From Phragmites australis (Eukaryota; Streptophyta; Magnoliopsida; Poales; Poaceae), in contig NC_084939.1 in NCBI RefSeq assembly GCF_958298935.1, forward strand, positions 21,751,501-21,815,500: 64,000 nt of DNA, written 5' to 3'. Positions within the stretch are counted from its first letter, which is position 1. The number at the start of each line of letters is the position of its first letter. Shown piece by piece: positions 11,432 to 25,100 of this stretch. The translations under genes were made by a program, and so were the position numbers. The notes under the pieces are model-generated. The model worked only from the letters and a program-made list of their open reading frames with translations. It was not told the DNA's origin and searched no databases.

Positions 11432-12860
11432 TATTAACCAAGATGGTAAAAATGACATTTTACCTGCTGCAGAGAAAATATCTGCATTATATTTTCTTAC
11501 TTTCTCTTCCATGGTGTGGACTAGAAACATGTCACAGTCGTTTTTATGGAAACGGTGTTAGACTGTTTCTAGCAGATACTTTAAATATTCATCTTTTATA
11601 ATACTATTACAATATCCTTTAACATTATTACAGTATTTTCTATTTTTTTATATCTCCAACAGGCACTCTATCTTCCAGTGGAGGACTTAGAAATTTTAGG
11701 TTGGATATGCAAAATTACGAGGAAGCGAACTCGCGAAGGATAATTGAGCTGATGGGTGACTAGATGCATGAGCCATAGGCTGATGGGAGCATGTGGAAGT
11801 GAGGATAGACTAACAACAGATATCCGATAGAAGACTAAGGTTGTGAGTTTTAGACCCAATTAGCTACATACTACACGAATATCTAATATATATTGTATAT
11901 ATAATTGATTTTTTCAAAAAAAAATTAGATATACAACTGCATACCCATGCGTCAAGATAGATCCACCGATGCTATCTTCTAACCTCTATTAATCTCCCCC
12001 TCCTTTTAAATCCACCGTCGTCCTCTCTATAAACAGGGAGGGAGAGATAGCAAATTTACTGCTGCTATATAACTATTGCGCTCTAGCCGTATCACTGTAA
12101 AGCGATGGAAATCAAGGCCTGCTATAGCCGTAGGGCGATACGGACAGCAGAAGTGGTATATGCGCCTTCTATAGTGATACGGCATGCTTTTTGGGATTTT
12201 GCTGGAGCTAGCCTTAACCAGATCCAGACTCCGCCGTCAGTTGGCAGGGCACTTACGGTATGGTACGTGTGTTTGTTTGCCACTGTAGAGCTCATCACCA
12301 GAGAAAACTGGCAGAAATGCTGCTTGATCAGGCGTCCGACGTTTGAAGCGTCCCTGTGGGGTCAGGTGCTGCAGGGTAACTAAAAATGGCGTGTGTGTGG
12401 CAGTGTGGGGAAGGGGATTGGAGCAGATTTTTTTTTTTATTAAGAGTCTCTGCGTTCGGGTATAAGGACGTTTAAGTTGGCGCTTCCTAAGAATTTAATT
12501 AAGCGTTCGTAAATTAGTTATTTTCATTATAGATGGAAGCTCTTATACATACGCTTGACGATGTAGCATGTATTCTCTCTCTTCAAGTATCTTTATAAGA
12601 GCATTTGCATTGTACACGCCCTTAGGCTCTAATACAATGTCGAGTTTCATGCATGCCATGCCCAACCGTTTCATTCAAAATACGAGCTGGTTTTTGACAA
12701 AACCTTGGCAATGTACTCCAGCAGTGGTTGCTAGAATTCAGAAACAACTGAAACTAGACCTGTACGTACGTACAGACTGTCCTGTTCGGTTTCTATATTT
12801 TTCTCTGAACAGCGAAACTGCACCGCAGGAGAAAGAGAGCTGAATTTCAAAGGATTCGAG
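11432..12860. other. Unassigned intergenic DNA
   Basis: No convincing gene or transposon ends. A 92-codon plus-strand frame (12105-12383) shows no known domain or coding context. Confidence 0.45.
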
Positions 12861-12889
12861 TTTGACCAGGTGCCGATGCGGCCCCTGGT

Positions 12890-13225
12890 CTTCGTTCAAC
12901 AGACAACGAAGGCCTGGTCCGGCATCTCATGCATTCTCTCGGCGGGCGACGACTCTTAATTATCTCTAACCATATTCTTTTTATTTCGTTTCTTTTCTGA
13001 TTCTCTTTCTCGTTCTCATTCCCTTTATTTTCTCTCATCTCTAACAGCTTCCCTTCGAGAGGAATCGCGAAGGGAACAGAGAGAGAATCCCGTCCTGAAG
13101 GGAATGATCTGGAAATCCCGTCGTGAAGGGAACCGTGAAGGAAAACCGTTAGGAGCGCTGAAGGGAACGGAAATCCCTTTACGATGAGAATCTGCCCGTA
13201 AAAAGAATCCCTTGGGCTTGGTCTC
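12890..13225. repeat. Segment with interspersed GAAGGGAA motifs
   Basis: GAAGGGAA or close variants occur at least four times between about 13068 and 13170, alternating with AATCCCGTC. The left part is CT-rich with TCTCTAAC blocks. This looks like subterminal repeat structure of a DNA transposon, but I cannot define both ends. Confidence 0.4.
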
Positions 13226-13974
13226 CGGAACTTGAAAGGTATGAAGTCGTTGCTTGCAGTTGCAGACCAAGATCGTGAATTCAGCCTACCTCAGGTGAGC
13301 CTGCCTGACTGATCGAGCCAGGCTAGTGTCGCTCAGGCAATTAAACGGATCCATAGTGTGCAAATTTGCAATGGTCGCTACGTGAATCTTAGTGCAACAG
13401 TGCCACGATATATCCTATCTTTGATCGATTTGCCGGTCGGTCAATATTGTATTTTTTTATGGAAAAGGGTCGGTTAGTATGGTGAACAACATAATATACA
13501 TATATACTAATATATATAATTTTGACTGGGGAGACTCGAGACTTTGCACTTCACTTGTATTTGTTGATTGCTGTTGCTTTTCCATTGCCATTCTCCATAA
13601 TTACCACTTGATCCAATAATTTAGATTTTTTTTTTCTCTGTGGAGGAGGGCGGCCTCTTCTTCAAACTGCTAGGACATGATCATATGAGCAGGTCTTGGT
13701 CCAGGTCCACTTCAAGTCTTCAGTGTTTGAACAGCACGTCCACATGTATATGCTGTGGATGCTATGAGTTCCCTGCTAGTAACGTAATTCGAGCTTCGTC
13801 TTTTCTGTTGGTGCTGCTGGGGATGAAAAACCAGCGGTATCTTTTTTTAGGGAATAATAATTCCATTAATCAGAGTGCACAGCTAAATCACAGGATTGAT
13901 AGCTTCTTCAAATTGAACTTCCAATTGGCTTTGGTCCTTCATTTCGTATATCATCAAGGAAAATCAGTGATGAT

Positions 13975-14380
13975 GTAAGCCACCTTGTGGATCCAATGAG
14001 AACAAAACCATGAATACGTGAACATGTACTGTTACTTTAATTTTTTTTTTTAAAAAAACGCATACCTCTCATTCACCTAAACATGCTGACGAGAGCTTGA
14101 TATGTGATCCATGTAAGCCACTTGTGGATCCAATGAGAAGAACACTATGAGTGCTTGAACATATGTTGTTACTTTAGAAATTAAAATAAAAACATTTACC
14201 TCTGATTCACCTAGATATGCTGACGGAAGCTTCATATGCGATCCATATAAGGTACCTTGTGGATCAAAGAGAAGAAAATCATGAGTGCTTGAACATGTGC
14301 TGTTACTTTAGAAATTAAAAAAAAAACACATACCTCTGATTCACCTAGACATGTTGACACGAGTTTCATATATGATCTTT
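13975..14380. repeat. Three-copy tandem repeat, 134-138 bp unit
   Basis: Copies at about 13975-14112, 14113-14246 and 14247-14380 each run from GTAAGCCAC/TTGTGGATC through GAACATG and TGTTACTTTA. Each then has an A-rich tract, ACCTCTGATTCACCTA and finally TATGTGATC. Copies 2 and 3 are more alike than copy 1. No coding content is seen. Confidence 0.85.
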
Positions 14381-16154
14381 CTGACAAACCATGGTACATA
14401 AAAATCAAGAGTAACTCTTTTATTATATCGTGTAATATTAAGAATTAATAAAACTTCCTTTCTAAAAAAAAACCGACGAATCATCACAGATCAATGGTAA
14501 GCAACATTCACGTGGCGTGCACGTCACGTATGACGCCACTCGCGTAGTGCCACAGACGCTGAAAAGGTGGTGGGTACCTGAATGAGACGAGAAGCCGCCC
14601 ACGCGAAACAAACGCGGCAAATCCAAGTGGGGAAAAAGAATTACACTCTGCTCCGCTTTCTATTATACAGATGTGTGCTGGTGTGTGAGATAGCGACACC
14701 AAAAGATCCAAGAGAAAACGCTGCTATAGAACAAGCCACAATCTTATTCCCAAGGCTCAATCGTTTTCCCACATGCATGTGGTTCACTTGCGGCAGGGCC
14801 TGTTTCAAATTCATTTGCATGTTCATCTACGAACAGAGCCAAACAAAACGAAACCCTGGGCCTACTTGGAACGCCGGAAGGGCAAGAGAATTTCGCAAGA
14901 AGTAGCACAATTTATTCATTTGAAGTTCATTTACAACTCCTCCGTTCCAAATAGTTCTCAATATTTATGACTTATTTAGCAAAGCTTTAACTCTAATCCT
15001 GAGAACTGAGTATTCCTAGCTCTATAAATTCATGAATCTAGAACTGTAGGTACACCGAGAATATTTAAATAAGTAATTTTGTTTCTATTTTAATCTAAAA
15101 ATAAAGATTTAAATCATTTAATCTTAACTTACAAACATAAGATCTGATATGAAACTAGAAACTAAAACTCTACCAAATAAGATCTAAACAAGTGTGGATT
15201 AGTGATGGCAATGCTACCTCCGGGCTCCGATCACAGTGCCAACAAGAACAGAAATAGCAATACCAGCTTTGCTCACGGGTCTAAAATACAGATAGCAACA
15301 GAGTTTGCAGTTCCAGCCTTGGTTGATCGACTTGTCATCCTTTTTCCAAACAAAAGGAGAGAGATAGATTTGCCGATGAATTCATATTCGGAATGTGGCC
15401 ATTGCATATGGAACACTTTGCCGATCTCATGGAAGTCTGGAGAAATGTCCCACGTTACAAATACGGCCTAAGAGTTGGCGGCATCCGGGGAGCACAGTTG
15501 ACTTGCCGATCTCATTATCAAAAGCAGCACCAACATCACAATGTCAAGAATTGCCACAGGTACTTGGCCAAGAGCTCCTTGTCCACAAGCAAGAGATTCC
15601 ACATGCACTCCCGTTCGGCCATTTGACAAGCAATAAGCAAATGAAAGGACTTGGACTTTGGTGCATCACTAGCTGAAATTCAGACAATGGTCGGCAGATA
15701 CTTCACTCACAGAAAAGGTACAGAGTGGACTTGTATCATGCTAAGGACCACAGTACAATGTGGATGAAATGGATCTAGTTCCAAGCTGTAACATGCAATC
15801 AAGCTCTGACTTAGACAGTGTTACACGCCACACTATCGTATTGCTGATGCAAGATCAGTAGAACCCAGTGATAGTCCATTCTCTTATGCATTAAGATGTG
15901 AAGGTGCAGCCAGCATAGCACAAGAGCGATGTTACTATTGGCATATCAAGTTATGATTTAACAGAGTTAACATACGACCTCTAACTCCTATGTATTGTTG
16001 TGCTTTTGCTAAACTTGTTAGTGCCTAAACTATCTAGACTCCTGCGTTATGCCGCCCATACGACAGCACAATATGGGAGTCGTATGAGTCTAAGGTGATG
16101 TTCATTCCTGAACAAAAGCGTGTTCCATCAGGAGAAACATAATTTTTTCAGCTA
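14381..16154. other. Intergenic DNA downstream of SECA2
   Basis: This presumably includes the SECA2 3' UTR just below 16155. A half Stowaway-like terminus (CTCCTCCGTTCCAAATAGTT) occurs near 14938, without a matching right end. Overlapping plus-strand frames at 15202-15676 show no domain. I make no gene call here. Confidence 0.45.
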
Positions 16155-19100
16155 TTAATCCTCTGTGTTGAAGATCTCATCAGATTCCATTGGAGATGAC
16201 CAGTAGTGGAGCAGGGATTCCACTGTCAGTCGCCTCGTGGCACTCAACATTGAGATGAAGAAGCGGCAGCCATCTATCTTGTATTCTTCTAGAGGATTTC
16301 TGTGTCCAAAGCTCCGAACATTCACCTAGCAAGAGTTTAAAATCCAGTCAACACCAGTGTTGAGGATAGGAGATTGGGTGCCGACTAAATCACAGACGAG
16401 GTTCTTGATTTTTTTTCTTTTTTGAATCAATTTGAAGAGTATGTTCTAAATAGGAAAGGCAGAGGTAAATACTTCAAAAGCAACACATCTAAAGGCTAAA
16501 CTTACTGCAGAACTAAGCTTGTTCATGTTTACCAAATGATCCTTCCATAAAGTATCAAGAGTCTTCAGAAGTACTTCCCTCTGCAATTCAACAGAGTTGA
16601 AGATGTTTAAAAAACAAATATACCATATAACTTCTGAAAAGAAAAACATATATTGTTTAAATTAATAACCTAAATAAATGTCTTGGACTTTGTAAATGAT
16701 GCTTTTGTAATTCGAGAATTTTTGCTCAGTAACACTGCGGAAGTGTATAAACTGGAAAATAACATCCCATGTGAGGATGACATGTGGAGCCTTGGGCCAC
16801 ATGTCAATGACTCAATGACATTTCGGATGTTAATTTCCAATTTCCACACTTCGCGATGTTACTCAGCAATTACCCCTCATGTCTCATGATACATCTTTTC
16901 TATTATGCATATGCAATGACCAGACATAAAACTTATCAGAAGCACCAACAAATCGCCATTATCTGCATTTCCACAAGGCCGTAATTCAAGACCCATCAGT
17001 TCTAATTTTAATCATATGCTAGTTTGTAAGAGACAAGCAGCGTTACATAAAATGCGCAAGACTCGTAATGGGAAGACTAACAAAAAATGCAGTCCAGATT
17101 ACAGTATCACTTGCAAAGCAAAGTGACCTTGATCCATGAGTCCACAAAAACACAGATATGGTTGATTGGGTTTTATGGCCAGACAAAACAGTGTGAACAA
17201 ATTCACAAGAGAAGCAAACCTCGATTCCCCTTATATATGCGTCATCGTAACGGGACTCTTGCACAGCATTCAAGTAGGTAGCTATTAGAAAATCTCCAAA
17301 ATATTTGCGAAGCAGATTGACAGTGTTTGTATATCTCCCTTTCCTGGGTAGTTTATCACAAAGAAGCACAGATAAACTATCAAATCAGTAACTGTAGATG
17401 AATGCACAATATCATGTCAATGATAAAATACATAAATATTATATCACAATGTACTTTGATGTATCATCAACACAAATGGCAATCCACCGCATTACAGACG
17501 ATGTTTTCTTTCGGATCCCTCTGAATGAATTAGGTGGCACGGGCATGTTTGGAAGAGCAAAACTATCAGCCTTCACCAAACCACAACCATGCATTTGCTC
17601 AAGTGCTGATTGTAGGTTTTCATCTTGGATGCCCTTAAATGATTCTGCAGAGCATCTCAGAAGTCAGAAGACCCATTATAGAAGAACATGAACTCAATAA
17701 AATTTTGGGCATATTACCACCCAGTAGTTTCCCCCCTAGACCGACGAACTCATCCAAAAGCTTTGCCAAATTCCATGTCTTGGGAGGCTGAAAGAAACAT
17801 ATAATTTGGACAACTGACATAGCACCAAAAATAAATGTTTTTTAGAAATAAACTTAAGAATCAGGACATGACGAAGTACCTTTTGGGGATCAATATTTAC
17901 CAAAACAATTTCATCGGCTACAGCTTGCATGTACCTAATAGCATTTCAAGTAAGTCATGTCATCGAAAAAAACCAATAAAATGGAATCATTTTGCATACT
18001 AAAAGAATGAAGAGGTGACTATAGATGATGATTTAAGTAAAAGCCTAGCATCAGTTCCAAGATAAGAAAATGTAGATTTTATCATCAACGAAATGGAAGG
18101 GGTGCCTATATTTCCTCAAATGAGACTTAAAAGCTTCTTCTATTCCATTGTTTCTTGAGAATGCCAAGCTACGACGCTTATTTTGATTTAAGAGAAAAGG
18201 TGAGCACACAAGCAAATAAATTACCAGAGCAACAGCAAGCATCAATACAAATGTCGTTCTTAAGATATGATAATTTCTGAACTTTTAAGTGAACTCAACA
18301 AACTGAAACTGAATATCATCACATAAGATTCATACATAATAAGAGAAGCATTGATAAGACGAAATTAGAATGAGTGTAAAGTAAGATGGATTAGTAATTC
18401 TTCTACACTGCAATTTTGATCCAAAAGAATAGGTGTAAGAATATGGTTTATAGCTTCCCTGTCAAAAATTTATGATTTATAGCTCTACCGTTTCATCAAC
18501 TACATTTCAAAGCTTGATAAGAGAGGCAATAGTAAACTTACTGGAAAATTTGTTCACTGCAGCTTTCAGAGTCACCTGATAATATCACCTGCCTAAGGTT
18601 GTATACATGCTCTCTTTGGACCTATCAAAGTTATTATGAATAGGATACCCCCATGAATAAGTGTGATGCAAGAGAAAGAGAAATATCACATAAACTGACT
18701 ATTTAAGGTCGTTTGCGTCAAACAGGAAATTGTGCCTCAAAATAAGCACAATTGAAAGGGTATCTTTTCCATCCAGATAACATAGCAGCAATTAATAGGA
18801 ATTCAAAGGGGAGAACCCGTAAAAGGTCATACAAAAATTTAATAGCTGAAATTTAGTTTGAAGGTTAGAGAACAAACCAAGATACTACAGAATACAAGTA
18901 TTGCAATTTGGAGAAATTGTGTACCTCCAGGACTTCATCAAACTCAACAAGACTTTTCCTTACTCCAAAATAATATTTCTCTGCATTGATTTGAAGGCCT
19001 AGAAGCTGCATTTTGAAAGTAATGAACGTAAACAAGACTATCACTGTGATGGCAAACAAAAGATGCGCATATGGCATGGCGAAAAATGCAAATCTGACCT

Positions 19101-22100
19101 GTTTTACAACAACATTGCTCTCAATAGCTATATCTTCGTCATTTGTTATCCTTGATATAAGCCTCACAGCCCATTCAGTGTCCAAATTAAATTTCTGGAA
19201 TATTTCATCCTGTAAGCTGGTTGAACAAAGTTAGACACTGTTAAATTCATTTAGTAAAGATATTATCAGATCATACTGTAAGTTATAATAGTTTAGTAGG
19301 GCATAAATGTTTCTGTTGGGGGGCAAACATACCTCACCATAAACTGTGTTGACCCAGGATCACCCTGTCTGCCCGCTCTGCCACGCAACTGGAAGAAAAC
19401 AAAGCTTACGGATTTAATTGTACTGTGGCAGCAAACAATTTATTAGAATAACAACAACAATAAAGCCTTTTGTCCCAAGCAGGTTGGGGTAGGCTAGAGA
19501 TGAAACCCAACAAGAGCAACAAAAAGATGATATAATATATATAAAAATATAGATGGGGCAGCAAAGATTTCATTAGCCAGAATTAATATGTTCCAACTTT
19601 CAAGTATGTTTTTTATCCAAATAAATGAAATTTCCAATTATTTTAAACTGGCACAAATTAGAACAGGTTAGAAGCAATAAATTTATAAATGATTCTTTCA
19701 AAGGACTCAGAGTGACTAGTCAAAGGGAACATAAAACAATATACAGATTCATTAATAACTAAATCTATTTACAGAAAAATATAATTAAAAGAATAAATAA
19801 CATATAAATGCGTATGTAGATTGAATCTTGATGTGAACTCTACGACTTCTTTTTGTGATACAGAGCTAGTTGATTCTACATCGATGTGTGCAGGCTAAGA
19901 TGATTAATGAAATAGTTTGTTCAAAGACACTGCTGGTAGCTAATAAACATATTTTACTCCAGAATCATAGGGTTCTATATGATAGAAAAGGCTAAGCATC
20001 ATGCAATGCCACATGTGCTGCCTGCTACATCAGCAGTATCTTACTTGGTTATCAATTCGACGCGACTCATGCAAAGAAGTTCCTACTACATGGAGCCCAC
20101 CTAATGTCTTCACCTCAGCACCTTCAGCAGAACAATGAATTTCACAATCCCTTAGGACACTGAGATAAGCAAGTCCTATTGCATCACAAAGAGGGTACAT
20201 CTCAGACTCTTCAGCCAAGTGCTCTTGTAGTTTCTCCATCCCAATCGTTTGACCCATTTCTATAGATTCGGCAATAGTGGATTTTGCCTTCCCAAAGGAC
20301 CATTCATTTCTCCCGCTTTTGTGAACATATTTTGCTGGAAGCGTATACGAAAGGGTGAGCCAAACAACAAAAGGGATAACTTGTCACACTTTAATATACA
20401 ACCGTTAACACTCAAATGCTTACCCATGATTGCAGCTTTGGCAAGCAGACCTAGCGACGATGGCCCAAGTTTTATTTTTGAGAGACCCTACCCATAATAA
20501 AAGGAAATTGTGAGAAACACCCTGCAAAGTTTTGGGTCAGAGAAAAGGCTCTGAATGAACCACCTTGTGGGATAACGATTCCCCTTCCATGTCAATATCT
20601 GGGGGTTCATGGGTCAGAAATGGAAGTATGTTATCTTCTACTATTTCTTTTGCAAGCATCTAGCAACAAAAAAAAGATGGATCAGTTCCTGAGGAGAAAT
20701 ATTACTGCTAGGTGTGAACAACTTAAATACTCAATGATGCTGCTACTTTTCAGTTTTCACATATATCATAAAAGGAATTCTGGTGAGCAGATACTAAATA
20801 TATGTATGAACTTACTTTAGGGTTACCACCTAAAATAATGTCTGTTCCTCTGCCAGCCATATTAGTTGAGATTGTAATAGCATGTTTTCTTCCAGCTTGT
20901 GCAATTATTTCAGCTTCTCTTGCAGCATACTGTCAGGAATGAGGGAATTAGCTCTATCAATGGAAAAGAATAAGATAAAAAGTTAAACTAAAGCAACATT
21001 TTACAAACCTTTGGTCTCGCATTAAGGACATTGTGAGGAATATTACGAGCTTTAAGTAGATCTGACAGGTATTCAGAACTCTCAACACTGCAACAGGTAT
21101 AGACACCATTTGTTCAGACAATTGTGTGAAAAGCACAGAACTGTACATGCAAAAATATGGAACCACATGGGCATCCTCATTACTCTTCTCTTGCTCCATC
21201 ATTTGGGTCATGATAACAACCAGCTGCCCTACATAGGTCTCCATCCTACGAAAATATCTCTAAACCAAATCTTATCTGCGTGTACTTTTTTCCAAAATTT
21301 AAACATCTCAGAATCTTACTTCGGCAGTTTATCTCCTAATTAGAACAGAAATAACTAACTTGGCTCTGTTGTTACTGTACAACTGCACATAACATGGGAA
21401 TGCTCACTGCTCTCCCTGTTCCCTACATTGGAGCTTTTTCTCCAAAGTAAACATGGGGCTGCATTTTCACAAATCAATTCCCAATTTCATTTCTTTATTC
21501 TCTAATACAAAGGCCCCAAGGGATAAAAAGATGTAGTAAGAAAAATGATATCTTCTTTCAGTTTACGTCATTTTCCCCTACTGCAAATGAGGAATTAGTT
21601 TATCAACTTTGTCAGTGTCCCTCCAAAGGTACTGTTGTGAAAAACGATCTTCCAGCACAAGCAACAACAAATGGAGGTAATAATTAAGAACCCAAATTAG
21701 TAATATTTCTCTTGCCCACAGCGACAACCAGCATATTTGAACAGAACTAATATTTTGCAGTTCTACTATATGAAATTTTTTAATATTAATAATCTCATGC
21801 TCCAAGAATCCAGATGCATGACCTAATTTTCCTATATTAGGCTTTGCGGCATGTGATATGGTGGTGATAAGACTAAATTTGTATTGAAAATTTGCAAAAT
21901 AAAATATAATTCACCTTGTAGTTCCAACTAAAACAGGACGGCCCAATTGAAACATAGATTCTACTTCTGCCCGCACATATTGCCATTTGCCTCTTGCAGT
22001 CTACAAAAGGCAACAATACCCATCAAACTTTTTCTTATAGTGAAAGGATGAAATTCCATGCGACTTTTTATTCACCACTTCATCAAAAGCCTTACTGCAA

Positions 22101-25100
22101 AAGCTTGGATAGGCAAGTCCACTCGTATATTTGGAAGGTTCGTGGGCACTTCAATAACTGGCATCTTAAACATCTTTAAAAATTCCTTTTCCTGTAAAAC
22201 CAGCATGATCCTGTCAGTCGAGAATACTAAATGATACAAATTAATAAACTATCCAGAAAGCAGCCTAATAAACACCATACCTCTGTCTTAGCAGTTCCTG
22301 TCATCCCAGAAAGCTTAGGATAAAGCTTAAACAGTGACTGATATGTGATTTGAGCCACAATTACTGAGTCTGCCTGATGAAATTGCAATTAGCATTGCAC
22401 ACCAGAAACTATCATAAATTTCACAATGTAATATCATATATAGTTCCATCAATGTAAATTGGCAATGGGTAAGTCAATACTGACCTGGATTTTTAGGCCT
22501 TCTTTTGCTTCTACTGCTTGGTGAATACCATCAGACCATCTTCTTTTTGGTTCAACTCGGCCAGTTAGCTGGAGAAGAATTAATGTTATCATCCAGAACA
22601 CGGGCTTTCCAAAACATGCAATTGAAATGAACTAATAGGCAATGTGAACTATAGTATCAAGAGGATATATTACATATAAAATAGACCTTGCTCAAAGTTC
22701 ACAAATGTGATGAAAAGACAACCTCTGTGATGTTATGTTACTAAATCCAAACAGTGCAGTGCTGGAGGAAGGACATGGCAACTTGAAGGATCAGTATGGA
22801 TGACTGTTACATTGTTTAGGGACATAGAAATGTTCTTCAATATATAAACTTCCAAGCCATGATTGATAAAGCATGACACAAAAATGAGTGAATCAACAAA
22901 TGGAAGTTTCAGGACTCATGAATGATTGCTCATGCTAAAGCTTTGCACAAGCTTCCAGTGCACATAGACATCATTATTGGCATCACACAAAATATTAGAT
23001 TGCTATCGATTCAGTAGTCCTTAGAATGGGCTTGTGAAACTGCATGTACTGTCGTAGAAATCTTTGCTACCAATTGCTGAGAGCCCTAAGCTTGTGGAAA
23101 ATGGAAGAGATGCTAAGATGGAAAACTAGCCCCAGGATGCACTGGATAGCTAGTGGATTTATACCACGAAGAGGACTATGTTATTGTTCTGATGTTCTAC
23201 TAGTTTTTCTTATAGGATAGTCTCAAGATATTTTTTTCTAGTTTACATGGAACTGCTGAACTCTGCCTATGTTGTATCAACATAGCCGGTCCCAAGCCCA
23301 AGTTAAGGAGGAGGTTGTGATAGGCTTGGTGAGCCAACGTAAAAACTCAGACACTTTTATGGAGATGAAACATCTCAAGCTTACCCCAACTTGCTTGGGA
23401 CGAAAAGGCTTTGTTGTTGTTGTTGCTGTTACGTGGGACTGCTGCAGTCTGACTGGACAGGATGATATGGTCTTAGCTTTGATGGTTCCTAATTTTTAAT
23501 CTACTTGAAAAGCCATGATGATGTGAAGCTGATCATCTAATCTTGCTTGCAAAATGTATCATTCTTGAGAGAAGAAATCCTGCATTGCAGTAACATCTAC
23601 CAACTTGGTTCTTTTAATAAATAAAACCTAGAATGCTAACATCCATCAACATTAAAATGTAATCCAACTAAGTCCCTACATTAAAGCTGGCAATGTGCAA
23701 CTCAGACCTATTCCAAAAGCCCAAATGAACAGATTTAAAAGTGTGTACATGTGTGTACATATGCAAACAAACCCCTGCACAAGGGACCAAATACAACTAG
23801 GTACATACATCTAACAATAGCAAGTTAAAGATAATGGCATTGTTGTCAGAAATACTGAAACTCAGATAGTACCTCATTAATTATGATAGCTTTTCCATTC
23901 CTAACGATATACTGGACATCCCTACGGTAAAACACTTTGGCCTTCAAAGCATTCATCACAAATCTGCAGCATTTGAGAAGTTATGGTTAGTCAGTAGTCA
24001 CTGCATGTCCAACTTGCACCTCTCGTGCAATGCCAGTATTTAACATTTTTATTTTAGCAGCTAATTGCAATTGCAACCATGAAAAGGATGTGCACACGGA
24101 TCGAAATGACTTATAAGCAACTTAAGACTGCCATGAAAGAATTGTGACATGTCTGACTTGCTTCCTTACACATATGTATATTCTTTAGCAGAAGGTATAT
24201 ACACAACTGCATTTTGATAGATGAATTGGCAAATTGATCAAATGTAGCACAATAGGAAGATAAAGATAATAAGATAAAAAGGCACATATCACATAAAGAA
24301 ACAAACAGTGATGGTACCTTGCCCATGGATCATTCTCATCCCATAGATCATCTGTCCCGAGAATGATCTCAGCATGTGCTACTCCATCCTCTGTCAGATC
24401 TATATTATTGCCCTTTAGCTCAACAGTGTAATGCTGCAGGAATAAGTCAGACATGAAATAAACATTTTAAGGAACTAATATTGGTAACTGCGAGCATTTG
24501 TAACATATAGCTTCTAGCAATAAAAAAAAAATACTCACAACACCCTCCATAAGAAGTTCTGCGACTTTAGCAGCAACTGGATACCGGGCTGCATCTCTAT
24601 TATCCTAGTTAAAAGATGGGAAAAGGCGGTTGAATATGTCACATTTCACAGGTCAAGAAACTCAAATGGCATTGTAGGAATCGGTTCGAGAAGGAATGAG
24701 TTGTAAAACCTCTCCACTTATTAATAATGGATTTCTTCCCTCGTCTATAAGCACTGAGTCCACTTCATCCACAATAGCAAAATGGAATGGTCTTGGCCTA
24801 TCAAATCATGTAGTATGTAAAAAAAAGAAGAAGAAATATACAGAAACCACAATTCTGAGAAGTGAGAGCCTGAGAGGGAACAGTCTCAAATGTACCATCT
24901 CATTACAAGCTGTTCTTTATTTCGAGATAGGTTGTCACGAAGATAGTCGAATCCAAGTTCCTGCAGGGCATGTGCACCTTTTGAGAACCTTGATGTATCA
25001 AGACTCAATATATAGTATCAAATAACCAAGATAAGCAGGTAAAGTCCTCATTAACAAGTACTTGTATATGTTTGTCCCAAATAGCATCTCATCATACTAA

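Noticed and set aside
15195..15700. Overlapping plus-strand frames and a minus-strand gene-like stretch downstream of SECA2
   Set aside because: Both strands give partial open stretches but no domain, splice pair or known family, so I could not support a gene.
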